A DNA stretch of 64,000 nucleotides. Origin: Oscillospiraceae bacterium (GTDB lineage: Bacteria > Bacillota > Clostridia > Oscillospirales > Oscillospiraceae). The stretch covers positions 1 through 64,000 of the forward strand of contig JAFSDV010000008.1 in NCBI GenBank assembly GCA_017436035.1, read 5' to 3'. The position numbers were made by a program, and so were the translations under genes. Positions within the stretch are counted from its first letter, which is position 1, and each line of letters opens with the position of its first letter. Below, one piece after another: positions 52,643-60,896 of this stretch. The notes below the pieces were generated by a model that had not been told where the DNA came from, searched no databases, and worked only from the letters and a program-made list of their open reading frames with translations.

Positions 52643-53053
52643 ATGATACTGATCGTTTGCCTTGATGATGAAAACGGCATGATGTTTAATAAGCGCAGAC
52701 AAAGTATGGATCGCTGTATCAGAGAACGGATCCTTACCTTGTGTGCAGAAAAACCGTTGTGGATGAATACCTATTCAGCAGGTCAATTTCGTGAACAGAC
52801 CTCTAACCTGCACATTGCTGAGAATTACCTGGAGCTGGCAAAGGAAGGGGAGTACTGTTTTGTAGAAAATACCGATGTCACAAAAGTGGTTGACCGGGTG
52901 GAGCGGCTGGTGATCTTCCGCTGGAATCGCCGATATCCGGCGGATGTGAAATTTCCCCTCGAATTGTTCAGCTACCGCTGGACATTGACTGACAAGGTGG
53001 ATTTTTCAGGCACATCCCATGAACGAATTACGCAGGAGGTGTACATGCTGTGA
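52643..53053 (+). CDS. Conserved Clostridia protein of unknown function (136 residues)
   Basis: It begins MILIVCLDDENGMMFNKRRQ, followed by LWMNTYSAGQF near residue 38, GEYCFVEN near 70, and the ending SHERITQEVY. I recall the same pattern from many Clostridia genomes, sometimes labelled ribonuclease Z without cause; no metallo-beta-lactamase motif HxHxDH is present. It is encoded 11 bases after radC and overlaps the nuclease gene by four bases. Function unknown. Confidence 0.8.
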   Translation: MILIVCLDDENGMMFNKRRQSMDRCIRERILTLCAEKPLWMNTYSAGQFREQTSNLHIAENYLELAKEGEYCFVENTDVTKVVDRVERLVIFRWNRRYPADVKFPLELFSYRWTLTDKVDFSGTSHERITQEVYML

Positions 53054-53940
53054 GCAGAACTTATCGGAATAAAAATGTAAAGTGGAAATTTCTGACGGCT
53101 GTTGCGGTGCTGTTGCTGATAGCGTTTTGGTGGATCAGCGCGCAGACCGGCAATGATGAGCACAGCATATCTGTTGAGGATGTGCCGGCTTTTTCGGGCA
53201 ATGCGTATGTAGTAATTCAAAATAATCAACCGAATTTTACACAAACAGAGCTCACAGATCAGTCTTATGAATATTACGCACCCTTGGACACATATGGACG
53301 CTGTGGCTATACTATGGCATGTATTGGTCAGGATCTGATGCCTACAGAGGATCGGGGGAATATCAGTCAGGTAAAGCCTACCGGTTGGGTGCAGGCGCAG
53401 TATGACTGTGTAGACGGAAAAAACCTGTATAATCGCTGCCATCTAATTGGGTTTCAACTCACCGGCGAGAACGCCAACGAACGTAATTTGATTACCGGCA
53501 CGCGTTTTTGTAACAATGAAGGGATGCTTCCCTTTGAAAATATGGTAGCTGACTATGTTAAAGAGACCGGGAATCATGTGTTGTACCGTGTGACACCCAT
53601 TTTTCAAAAACAGGAGCTGGTTGCCCGGGGTGTTCAAATGGAAGCGTATTCGGTAGAAGATGACGGAGCAGGTATCTGCTTTAATGTGTATGTATATAAC
53701 TGTCAGCCGGGTGTGGTGATTGATTATGCAACCGGTGACAGCTGCCTTGACGAGGAACTTGCAGCCTCTAAACCTGATGGAAAGAACGTTTATATTCTCA
53801 ATACATCCTCTAAGAAATTCCACAAGGAAAGCTGCGGACAAGGTCAGGGAATCAAGGAAAATAATAAAGAGATTTATACAGGCAGTCGAGAAGATTTGGT
53901 GCAGAAAGGGTATACTGCAAGTAAATGCTGTAATCCGTGA
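53050..53940 (+). CDS. Membrane-anchored EndA-like DNA/RNA non-specific endonuclease
   Basis: A 296-residue protein with one membrane anchor (about residues 13-30) and an extracytoplasmic nuclease domain. LYNRCHLIGFQLTG, with His131, corresponds to the NRGHLLGY/DRGH catalytic loop of Streptococcus EndA; NERNLITGTRFCN follows with the metal Asn, and PGVVIDYATGD matches the EndA end. The C-terminal 45 residues (ILNTSSKKFHKESC to SKCCNP) form a His/Cys metal-binding-like module often found on secreted nucleases. The start is GTG at 53050. It may degrade external DNA or process it during uptake. Confidence 0.88.
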   Translation: MSRTYRNKNVKWKFLTAVAVLLLIAFWWISAQTGNDEHSISVEDVPAFSGNAYVVIQNNQPNFTQTELTDQSYEYYAPLDTYGRCGYTMACIGQDLMPTEDRGNISQVKPTGWVQAQYDCVDGKNLYNRCHLIGFQLTGENANERNLITGTRFCNNEGMLPFENMVADYVKETGNHVLYRVTPIFQKQELVARGVQMEAYSVEDDGAGICFNVYVYNCQPGVVIDYATGDSCLDEELAASKPDGKNVYILNTSSKKFHKESCGQGQGIKENNKEIYTGSREDLVQKGYTASKCCNP

Positions 53941-53949
53941 GGTGGAGCT

Positions 53950-55914
53950 ATGGATCGATTCCAACTGGTATCGGAATATAAGCCTTCCGGCGATCAGCCG
54001 GAAGCGATTGAGGCGTTGGTCAGGGGCGTGGAGCTTGGACTGCGGGAACAGACACTTTTAGGCGTAACAGGATCCGGAAAGACCTTTACAATGGCGTCTG
54101 TTATTGCACAGTTAAATCGCCCCACGCTGGTACTTGCCCACAATAAAACACTGGCAGCACAGCTGTGCTCCGAGTTTCGGGAGTTTTTTCCTAATAACGC
54201 TGTAGAGTATTTTATTTCCTATTACGACTACTATCAGCCGGAAGCGTATATTGCCCATACCGATACTTATATTGAAAAGGATTCGGCGGTGAATGAAGAG
54301 ATTGACCGGCTGCGGCACAGTGCGACTTCCGCACTGTTTGAGCGGCGGGATGTGATCGTTGTTTCCTCGGTAAGCTGTCTGTACGGCTTGGGCGATCCAA
54401 TTGACTATAAGAGTATGGTTATTTCTCTGCGGACAGGGCAGTCATATCCACTTGATGAGATCCTTAAAAAACTGACGCAGATCCGCTATGAACGAAACGA
54501 TCTGGATTTCTCGAGAAATAAATTCCGTGTTCGGGGAGATACGCTGGAGATTTATCCTGCTTATTGGTCAGGACGGGCAATACGGGTGGAATTTTTTGGA
54601 GATGAGATCGACAGGATCAGTGAGATTAATGCAGTCTCTGGTATGGTGGAACGTTATGTTGATCATGCAGCCATTTATCCTGCTAGCCATTATGTGGCTT
54701 CCCGGGAAAAGATGGAGCGTGCTATGGCACAGATCCGTGTAGAATGTGATGAGCAAATTGAATATTTCCGGAGGAATAATAAGCTTTTGGAAGCCCAGCG
54801 TATAGCACAAAGAACGGCATACGATTTGGAAATGCTCACTGAGATTGGGTTTTGCACGGGAATTGAGAATTACTCCCGGGTGATTCAGGGAAGAGCACCC
54901 GGCACACCGCCTACTACACTATTGGATTACTTCCCGGAGGATTTTCTGCTGTTTGTGGATGAAAGCCATGTTACATTGCCCCAGTGCCGCGCAATGTATG
55001 CAGGAGACAGAAGCCGCAAGGATGCGCTGGTGAATTACGGTTTTCGCCTGCCGTCTGCATACGATAACCGTCCCTTGAATTTTGATGAATTTGACTCTAA
55101 GCTGAACCAGGTGATTTATGTTTCCGCAACGCCTGCTGATTATGAGCAGACCCGCTCAGGACAGGTTGTAGAGCAGATTATACGCCCGACAGGACTTTTA
55201 GATCCGATAGTGGAGGTTCGCCCCATTGAGGGTCAGATCGATGATCTTATTGGAGAGATCAATAAAAGAAGCGGGCAGGACGAACGTGTATTGGTTACTA
55301 CACTGACTAAGAAAATGGCAGAAGATCTGACGGTCTATTTGCAAAAGGCGGGTATACGGGTGCGGTATATGCATTCAGATATCGGTGCAATGGAGCGGAT
55401 GGAGATCATTCGGGATCTGCGTATGGGTAAGTTTGATGTGCTTATCGGTATTAATTTGCTGCGGGAGGGATTGGATATTCCGGAGGTCAGTTTGGTAGCA
55501 ATATTGGATGCGGATAAGGAGGGCTTCCTTCGTTCCGAAACAAGCTTGATCCAGACAATTGGACGTGCTGCCAGAAATGCGCAAGGCTTGGTAATTATGT
55601 ATGCCGATGGTATTACGCCCTCAATGCGTGCTGCGATCGATGAAACGAAGCGTCGTCGGGAGATTCAGGCTTCCTACAATCGGGAGCACGGAATCGAGCC
55701 AAAGACAATTATAAAGTCTGTAAGAGATCTGATTGAAATTTCCTCACCTACAGCCGAGCGGAAGAGCCGTGCCGGTATAAAAATGACGAAGGCAGAAAAG
55801 GAAAAGGAGATTAACCGACTGGAGAAGCAGATGAAGGAGGCGGCAAGAATGATGGAATATGAATATGCTGCAATTCTTCGTGATCAAATTATTGAGCTCC
55901 GGGGCAGTAAATAA
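53950..55914 (+). CDS. uvrB: Excinuclease ABC subunit B
   Basis: UvrB verifies damage and recruits UvrC. The 654-residue protein has [12 protein letters not shown] near residue 38, the beta-hairpin region [11 protein letters not shown] near 94, DESHVTLPQ near 338, SATPADYE near 395, QTIGRAARN near 536 and a C-terminal UVR motif ([20 protein letters not shown]) that binds UvrC. It starts nine bases after the nuclease gene. Domain order and length are normal. Confidence 0.97.
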   Translation: MDRFQLVSEYKPSGDQPEAIEALVRGVELGLREQTLLGVTGSGKTFTMASVIAQLNRPTLVLAHNKTLAAQLCSEFREFFPNNAVEYFISYYDYYQPEAYIAHTDTYIEKDSAVNEEIDRLRHSATSALFERRDVIVVSSVSCLYGLGDPIDYKSMVISLRTGQSYPLDEILKKLTQIRYERNDLDFSRNKFRVRGDTLEIYPAYWSGRAIRVEFFGDEIDRISEINAVSGMVERYVDHAAIYPASHYVASREKMERAMAQIRVECDEQIEYFRRNNKLLEAQRIAQRTAYDLEMLTEIGFCTGIENYSRVIQGRAPGTPPTTLLDYFPEDFLLFVDESHVTLPQCRAMYAGDRSRKDALVNYGFRLPSAYDNRPLNFDEFDSKLNQVIYVSATPADYEQTRSGQVVEQIIRPTGLLDPIVEVRPIEGQIDDLIGEINKRSGQDERVLVTTLTKKMAEDLTVYLQKAGIRVRYMHSDIGAMERMEIIRDLRMGKFDVLIGINLLREGLDIPEVSLVAILDADKEGFLRSETSLIQTIGRAARNAQGLVIMYADGITPSMRAAIDETKRRREIQASYNREHGIEPKTIIKSVRDLIEISSPTAERKSRAGIKMTKAEKEKEINRLEKQMKEAARMMEYEYAAILRDQIIELRGSK

Positions 55915-55956
55915 ATAATTGCGTGCCGGTTCATATAAACCGACACGCAATTATTT
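55913..55956. terminator. Terminator between uvrB and the DUF1653 gene
   Basis: AAATAATTGCGTG (55913-55925) pairs with CACGCAATTATTT (55944-55956), extended inwards by CGGTT/AACCG after one mismatch. The arms include both stop regions, and the outer A/T pairs give T-tracts on both strands. Confidence 0.85.
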
Positions 55957-56170
55957 ATTCTTTTTCAATATACTGAAATCGCGGTCCGTAGTAGTTGTCC
56001 TTTTCGATGATCTCGTTCCACATGGACGCGGGACGGACCCATAGCTTGTTTTCGCCGTAAAGAGCCCGGTATATGACCATTTGCTCCAATGTTTCTGAAT
56101 GGGAAGCTACTGCAAGCAGTTCATATTCCATACCCTTAAAATGGCGGTATTTACCCGGTTTTAATTCCAT
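55955..56170 (-). CDS. DUF1653 domain protein
   Basis: A 71-residue protein of the DUF1653 family: KPGKYRHFKGMEYELLAVA at the start, YRALYGENKLWVRP near residue 34 and a final PRFQYIE. The fold is a small beta-barrel; function is unknown. It lies eight bases after the deacetylase-like gene and is probably in one transcript with it. Confidence 0.88.
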   Translation of the reverse strand: MELKPGKYRHFKGMEYELLAVASHSETLEQMVIYRALYGENKLWVRPASMWNEIIEKDNYYGPRFQYIEKE

Positions 56171-56178
56171 AGCACTTG

Positions 56179-57615
56179 TTAAGCCGGAATACTGCCGCGG
56201 ATGGCTTTATCCAGTACGGTATCCGTATCAAACAGCTCGTCAAACCAGTCGGAATGATATGCCATATTGGAACCGGTGACCAAAATTCTGCCTTGCCGCA
56301 CATAGTTGCTGTTTACCGATGCCCACAGCACATCGTTATTGCAGAAGCCCAGATAGAATCGGAAGCCGCCACTTTGCAGAGTGTCAAATTTTTCGCCGGA
56401 GTAAATTTCGGAATCCGTGATGTCAGACTTCTGTGCGAATACCATCATATTTGTAGGTCCTAATATGGGGGTGGCTTCTGTTAACCATTGGGTCAGGTCG
56501 TTTTTAAGCATAGAAGTGCTGTATTCGCCATAGGCTACATTTCCGTATGTGTAGCAAGCCAGCTCGTAACCCCGATCACGCAGGGCGCGGGCAACCTTGG
56601 TAGCGTCGGATACTGCCTGGTTATAAGCGTCCTCACCGAAGTCCTTCTCTGCGCCTATATAGGTGCGGTATCCAAAAAGTCCATTATAGCCTGTAAGCGC
56701 CAGAACAGCGCGGGCACCACGGTAAGAGAAGTCGGGATGCTTTTCGATGAAGTCCTCCAGAATGGGAACAAGATCGTATGCGCCCGTTACAGTCTCACCG
56801 GAACGGTTCACCATTTCACAGGTAAAGTCACCCTTTTCATCCAAAAGCAATTTACAGGCAAAACCGGCGCCGTTCTTATCCGGCAGCTTGTCACCGTCAC
56901 CGTCAACCATGTAGATGTTGTAATTTACATTGGTCTGTGTCAGCATCAGCGGTTTTTTCCCAGCGGGCAGGTAGAGTGTCTTTTTGGAATAGGCAACAGT
57001 GCCGTCTGCGGCAGTTTCTTCGGCTACGAAATCAGACATCCGAACAAGGATGTAGCCGTTAGCATATAGCTGATCCAGCATTTTGCTAAATTCATCAACT
57101 GTCACATAATTTTTGTTAAAAGCGTTTCCATATACGCTGTGCCGGAAAGCCTGAGCGGGATCTGCCATCAGGGTCTGGAAGGAAAGATTGGGAACTTGCT
57201 GTAAATCGTTCCAGGCTACCAGTGCCTTCTTAGCCTGTTCGTATTCTGAAACCTTGGCAGAAAGGGCAGGGTACTGACCCATATCGCCGGAGAAGGTATT
57301 CAGAAGGTCAACAGCTCCCTGATAGTCATAATCTGCCGCAAGAAGCTGCGCTTGCTCCAGCAGGGATTGTTCCTCTTCGGCAAGTCGGGCCTGTTCATTC
57401 AGAATTGAGATAGAAGCCTGTATACTGGCTTCTTTTTCTGCTCTGTTTTTTTGCACACCCCGTGCGATCGCGCCGATGATGAATACGATGATCAGCACCA
57501 GTACAGCACCGGCAATGATCGCAGGTAAGTATACTTCCTTAAAGATTTGAGATTTGGCGCGCTTTTTCCGTCTGGGATTTACAGGCTCGGAATGCTTATT
57601 TTGATGCTTATTCAT
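56179..57615 (-). CDS. Membrane-anchored polysaccharide-deacetylase-like protein with degenerate active site
   Basis: A 478-residue protein: basic cytoplasmic start, a membrane helix (about 29-50), a charged helical stretch (55-135) and an outer domain related to the polysaccharide deacetylases of Clostridia, with LDQLYANGYILVRMSDF near residue 180, HPDFSYRGARAVLALTGY and FGYRT. The catalytic (S/T)(F/V)DDVNYY motif of this group, as I recall it, reads TQTNVNYN (226-233), so both Asp are lost. It may bind glycan or act as a scaffold. The frame opens further upstream, but ATG 57615 has AAAGGTGGC before it. Confidence 0.75.
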   Translation of the reverse strand: MNKHQNKHSEPVNPRRKKRAKSQIFKEVYLPAIIAGAVLVLIIVFIIGAIARGVQKNRAEKEASIQASISILNEQARLAEEEQSLLEQAQLLAADYDYQGAVDLLNTFSGDMGQYPALSAKVSEYEQAKKALVAWNDLQQVPNLSFQTLMADPAQAFRHSVYGNAFNKNYVTVDEFSKMLDQLYANGYILVRMSDFVAEETAADGTVAYSKKTLYLPAGKKPLMLTQTNVNYNIYMVDGDGDKLPDKNGAGFACKLLLDEKGDFTCEMVNRSGETVTGAYDLVPILEDFIEKHPDFSYRGARAVLALTGYNGLFGYRTYIGAEKDFGEDAYNQAVSDATKVARALRDRGYELACYTYGNVAYGEYSTSMLKNDLTQWLTEATPILGPTNMMVFAQKSDITDSEIYSGEKFDTLQSGGFRFYLGFCNNDVLWASVNSNYVRQGRILVTGSNMAYHSDWFDELFDTDTVLDKAIRGSIPA

Positions 57616-57648
57616 ACAAAACAGCCACCTTTCTGTTTGCTTTTCCTT

Positions 57649-57677
57649 ATTATAACTAAAAATGATCAAAAATGCAA
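57649..57677 (-). promoter_or_regulatory. Promoter of the deacetylase-like unit
   Basis: On the minus strand TTGCAT (57677-57672), 17 bases, TATAAT (57654-57649), about 30 bases before the start codon. It is back-to-back with the luxS promoter. Confidence 0.75.
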
Positions 57678-57702
57678 GGTTGTATATATTGTGGATAAGA
57701 CC

Positions 57703-57731
57703 TTGCGCTTATACAGCTTTTGCGCTATAAT
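57703..57731 (+). promoter_or_regulatory. Promoter of luxS-mtnN
   Basis: TTGCGC (57703-57708), 17 bases, TATAAT (57726-57731), 33 bases before luxS. Confidence 0.7.
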
Positions 57732-57764
57732 ATTGCTGTTAATACTGTTGAGGATGGGATTTTG

Positions 57765-58241
57765 ATGGAAAAGATCGCAAGCTTTCAAATTGACCACAAC
57801 TTGTTGCAGCCGGGTTTATATGTTTCAAGAAAAGATCCGGTTGGGGGAGAAATTGTAACGACCTTTGATCTGCGTTTAACAAGTCCCAATGATGAACCGG
57901 TGATGAATACCGCGGAGATCCATGCTATTGAACATTTGGCAGCGACCTACCTGCGCAATGAGCCGCAATGGAAATCGCAGGTTTTATATTTTGGACCTAT
58001 GGGTTGCAGAACCGGGTTTTATTTGCTGCTATCCGGAGATTATACATCAAGAGATGTTTTGGGATTGGTAACAGAATGCTTCCGCTTTATCCGGGATTAC
58101 AGAGGGGACATTCCGGGAGCCAGTGCGAAGGACTGCGGAAATTATTTGGATATGAATTTGAAAATGGCTAATTATTGGGGCAGACGGTATGTGTGTCTGT
58201 TGGAAAATATTGACGATACCCGGCTGAACTATCCGGGGTAA
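57765..58241 (+). CDS. luxS: S-ribosylhomocysteine lyase LuxS
   Basis: LuxS splits S-ribosylhomocysteine into homocysteine and DPD, the precursor of autoinducer 2. The 158-residue metalloenzyme has the iron/zinc site HAIEH (His53, His57) with the base Glu56, Cys81 in MGCRTGFYLL, and a later conserved CGNYLDMN segment for the third metal-side region. ATG 57765 follows GTTGAGGATGGG. mtnN, the enzyme making its substrate, follows nine bases later. Confidence 0.95.
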   Translation: MEKIASFQIDHNLLQPGLYVSRKDPVGGEIVTTFDLRLTSPNDEPVMNTAEIHAIEHLAATYLRNEPQWKSQVLYFGPMGCRTGFYLLLSGDYTSRDVLGLVTECFRFIRDYRGDIPGASAKDCGNYLDMNLKMANYWGRRYVCLLENIDDTRLNYPG

Positions 58242-58250
58242 GGAGCAGGT

Positions 58251-58964
58251 ATGATCAAGCTTGGAATTATAGGCGCTATGACCGTTGAGGTCAAGACGCT
58301 GAAACAGCAGATGTCAGGAATGTGTGTTTCAAAACGGGCAGGTATGGAGTTTTTTGACGGGCATCTGGATGGTTTGCCTGCAGTAATCGTTCAGTGCGGT
58401 GTAGGCAAGGTGAATGCAGCTCTTTGCGTACAGATCCTGTGCGACTGCTTTGGTATTACCCATTTGGTCAATACGGGAGTTGCCGGTTCGCTTTGCGCAC
58501 AGCTGGATATTGGAGATTTGGTGATCAGTCAGGATGCGATGTACCATGATTTTACCTGCCATGCGCTAAATCCAAACTATAAGGTTGGACAGATTCCCGG
58601 TTTGGACGTTGCAGCGTTTCCTGCTGATGATCTGTTGGTACGCTGCGCAGAATCTGCGGCTCAGAAGATCCATCCCGGACATGTCCGTGTTGGTAGAATT
58701 GCCAGCGGGGATCAATTTGTAGCAAGTAAGGAACAGAAATCACAAATTGTTTCAGATACCGGAGCTCTGTGCACGGAAATGGAGGGCGGTGCAATTGCCC
58801 ACGCTGCTTGGCGTAATAAGGTGCCGTTTGTGATTATTCGGGCAATTTCGGATAAAGCTGATGATTCAGCGCAGATGGATTATCCGTCTTTTGAGGCAGC
58901 CGCGGCAGAACGCTGCGCAAATGTAACACAGTGCTTGGCTTCGCAACTTAAAAATGCAGAATAA
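58251..58964 (+). CDS. mtnN: 5'-methylthioadenosine/S-adenosylhomocysteine nucleosidase
   Basis: MtnN (Pfs) removes adenine from S-adenosylhomocysteine and methylthioadenosine; with LuxS it detoxifies SAH made by methyltransferases such as TrmD, TrmO, RsmE and RlmH. The 237-residue protein has IGAMTVEVKTL near residue 7 with the catalytic Glu, CGVGKVNAAL near 45, NTGVAGSL near 75, CTEMEGGAIAHAA near 172 and the catalytic Asp in RAISDKAD near 197. Confidence 0.96.
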   Translation: MIKLGIIGAMTVEVKTLKQQMSGMCVSKRAGMEFFDGHLDGLPAVIVQCGVGKVNAALCVQILCDCFGITHLVNTGVAGSLCAQLDIGDLVISQDAMYHDFTCHALNPNYKVGQIPGLDVAAFPADDLLVRCAESAAQKIHPGHVRVGRIASGDQFVASKEQKSQIVSDTGALCTEMEGGAIAHAAWRNKVPFVIIRAISDKADDSAQMDYPSFEAAAAERCANVTQCLASQLKNAE

Positions 58965-58967
58965 GGA

Positions 58968-58997
58968 ACACCTCCGGATCGATTGGTCCGGAGGTGT
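58968..58997. terminator. Terminator after mtnN
   Basis: ACACCTCCGGA (58968-58978) and TCCGGAGGTGT (58987-58997) form an 11-bp perfect stem with an 8-base loop, followed by AATTTTATT. Shared with the convergent lipoprotein gene. Confidence 0.88.
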
Positions 58998-59001
58998 AAT
59001 T

Positions 59002-60384
59002 TTATTGATACTGGAAGCTTTGGGTTCTTTGAGATGTTAATTGATAAGGAATGGTTTCGATAATATGGGTTGCACTGAAATTCAGACTGGCAGCCACAGG
59101 CAAACTGGTGTGCTTATCTATTTCCAGAATGTATTCAACTGCATCTATAGACGAAGAGGAAGCTAATGTGTCAAGGAGTGTAGGTTCACCGTATAAGACG
59201 GTGCACAGCTCCGTGCAGATTGTTTCTGCTGTCGATTGATCCAACTGTATTATGATCTTATAAGTAGAATCTGTTTCCGAAAGAGTTGCAGAAACGATTT
59301 GTTCCGGACGGAAAACGTTTTTAGTCAAATACTCCTGACAGTATGCTTTCATAGCAGCCTGATCAACAGATGTGTTTTCTACAGCCGTACCGCCATTGGA
59401 AGAAATGCTGTAAATTCCGTTTTGAAACAGTTCTTTCTGCTTTAGCACCTTTTTGCCGGAGCTTTGATTGGACTGTGTTACATTGGCATCCATAGATGCA
59501 AAAAAGCTATCTGCATTACCGGACATTGCCAATGCGAAGGTTTCGCTGCGGCTGATGGAAAAGGCCTGGCAATAAATACTTTCGGTGGATTGAGATTGCA
59601 TTTGTGTTCCCTGGAGTAAATAACCGTAAGCTTCCTCAAGCCGTTTAGGTGCATCCTGACAGTCTAACGGCGTATAGGATTCTGTGTTTTCCGGAGGAGT
59701 GATCTGAAAATCTGCGCTGTGGAAAATAAGCTTTACGGTATTTTCGACAGATGCCCCGCCTGCTAAATAACGGATTGTGTAAGAGCTTTCAGTCAAAGCA
59801 CCGTTGGAATTGAGCACTGCGTAACCTTGACCATCAAGAAATTCCGCGCCATCGGGAAGAGCCCAAGGCTCAGCACCGGTTGGTTGACTAAAGGCGATAG
59901 CAGTACTGCCGTTTTTCTGCTCAAATTGAATGTCTTTGTATAGATCACAGTCCAGCAGTACAGTGGGAGCAAACCGATCGGTAAACGCCTCTGCTGTTGT
60001 GGCACTCTTAAACTTTTGATCATTTATTTGAATATAATTGATATCGCCGGAATACAGCTCGGAGACTGTGAATTTATGTGCTCCGATCTGGACACTTTCG
60101 TTAGAAGATGCCTGAAAACCGTTTGTACTGTCCGTGCGGAAATCCAGCTGCTGCTGTGAAGTGAGGGAGTAGGTTTGACCATTGATGGTTGTTTGTGTCA
60201 TTGTACCGATGTAAACGGACAAATTGTCAGCAGTGCGAATGGTCTCAGCCGCCTGCAGATATGCGGCGCATACAGCATCTTTAGAGGGCGGTGTTTCATC
60301 CGTGCCGTTGGAGTTAAAACAACCGGTGATCAGGAACAATAATGTTACACATAGAACAGCGGTAACAGTACGTGATCGTGTCAT
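59002..60384 (-). CDS. Lipoprotein of unknown function
   Basis: A 460-residue protein with a lipoprotein signal peptide (LITGC, Cys22) and a Ser/Thr/Gln-rich extracytoplasmic part. Two halves look alike in layout: each has a stretch like YIGTMTQTTINGQTYSLTSQ or the later SISRSETFALAMSG followed by YSGDINYIQ- or FQNGIYSIS-like strands, and each ends with TSLPVAA- or ESSYTIRY-like segments. This suggests a tandem of LolA/LppX-like beta folds, which is inference. ATG 60384 has AAGGAG before it. It has its own perfect promoter and no partner gene. Confidence 0.75.
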   Translation of the reverse strand: MTRSRTVTAVLCVTLLFLITGCFNSNGTDETPPSKDAVCAAYLQAAETIRTADNLSVYIGTMTQTTINGQTYSLTSQQQLDFRTDSTNGFQASSNESVQIGAHKFTVSELYSGDINYIQINDQKFKSATTAEAFTDRFAPTVLLDCDLYKDIQFEQKNGSTAIAFSQPTGAEPWALPDGAEFLDGQGYAVLNSNGALTESSYTIRYLAGGASVENTVKLIFHSADFQITPPENTESYTPLDCQDAPKRLEEAYGYLLQGTQMQSQSTESIYCQAFSISRSETFALAMSGNADSFFASMDANVTQSNQSSGKKVLKQKELFQNGIYSISSNGGTAVENTSVDQAAMKAYCQEYLTKNVFRPEQIVSATLSETDSTYKIIIQLDQSTAETICTELCTVLYGEPTLLDTLASSSSIDAVEYILEIDKHTSLPVAASLNFSATHIIETIPYQLTSQRTQSFQYQ

Positions 60385-60416
60385 CGTGAAGCACTCCTTC
60401 CTGTAATTACAATGCA

Positions 60417-60445
60417 ATTATAATAAATATCGTTTAAATTGTCAA
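60417..60445 (-). promoter_or_regulatory. Consensus promoter of the lipoprotein gene
   Basis: On the minus strand TTGACA (60445-60440), 17 bases, TATAAT (60422-60417); both hexamers are perfect, 32 bases before the start codon. Confidence 0.88.
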
Positions 60446-60470
60446 GAAACGGGAAATAATTGAACTTTTA

Positions 60471-60547
60471 GTGAAATCCTGCTATCACACGGTGAAATCT
60501 TCGCTAGTGCTCAGGTGAAATCGAAACCTTACGGTTTCGGTGAAATT
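60471..60547. repeat. Four-copy GTGAAAT(C) repeat with hairpin spacers
   Basis: GTGAAAT begins at 60471, 60492, 60515 and 60540, that is every 21, 23 and 25 bases. The last spacer is a hairpin (CGAAACC-TTAC-GGTTTCG) and the earlier ones are partly self-complementary. Similar GGTGAAATC-hairpin-GGTGAAATC strings occur between genes in gut Clostridia, as I recall. No ORF covers it. Confidence 0.7.
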
Positions 60548-60570
60548 AAATCCACAACCGCTGCAGCAAT

Positions 60571-60607
60571 TTCATCATTCATTACGGAAATCCGCTTGAA
60601 TGATGAA
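60571..60607. repeat. Perfect 11-bp inverted repeat and TGAATA-rich stretch
   Basis: TTCATCATTCA (60571-60581) and TGAATGATGAA (60597-60607) are exact complements. Directly after it, to 60632, come degenerate TGAATA/TGAATAA units. Together with the GTGAAAT repeat this makes a non-coding patch of about 160 bp between the lipoprotein promoter and the tRNA terminator. Confidence 0.65.
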
Positions 60608-60634
60608 TATTGAATAATGAATAGTGAAGAATAA

Positions 60635-60678
60635 AAAATCGGAAATCCGCCGATTTGCATCAGCGGATTTCCGATTTT
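60635..60678 (-). terminator. Terminator of tRNA-Leu
   Basis: AAAATCGGAAATCCGC (60635-60650) pairs perfectly with GCGGATTTCCGATTTT (60663-60678). On the minus strand the stem starts right at the tRNA CCA end and is followed by TTTTTTATT. Confidence 0.88.
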
Positions 60679-60761
60679 GGTGCGAGAGATGGGACTCGAA
60701 CCCACACGGCGATCACCACACGCACCTCAAACGTGCTTGTCTACCATTCCAACACTCTCGC
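60678..60761 (-). tRNA. tRNA-Leu (anticodon GAG)
   Basis: On the minus strand the acceptor arms GCGAGAG and CTCTCGC pair, the D arm is TTG/CAA around GAATGGTAGA, the anticodon stem CACGT/GCGTG closes the loop TTGAGGT (anticodon GAG at 60728-60726), a long variable arm follows as in class II tRNAs, and the T arm contains GTTCGAGTC. CCA is encoded. All fits tRNA-Leu reading CUC/CUU. Confidence 0.95.
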
Positions 60762-60775
60762 AAGTGCACTGCCAT

Positions 60776-60804
60776 ATTATAACCTTGCAGCAGTTGTTTG
60801 TCAA
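60776..60804 (-). promoter_or_regulatory. Consensus promoter of tRNA-Leu
   Basis: On the minus strand TTGACA (60804-60799), 17 bases, TATAAT (60781-60776), 15 bases before the tRNA 5' end. Confidence 0.93.
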
Positions 60805-60838
60805 TATTTTTTTGGGGAAATTACAGCCTGTTTTACTG

Positions 60839-60867
60839 TTGTTTTCTGTTGACGGATGTGTTACACT
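60839..60867 (+). promoter_or_regulatory. Probable promoter of rsmE
   Basis: TTGTTT (60839-60844), 17 bases, TACACT (60862-60867), with TG one base before the -10. Back-to-back with the tRNA promoter. Confidence 0.6.
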
Positions 60868-60896
60868 ATTCCACAGAAAGAAAAAGGAGCATTGCT

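Noticed and set aside
60471..60607. CRISPR array
   Set aside because: Units are only 7-8 bases, spacers are self-complementary, copy number is four and no cas gene is near.
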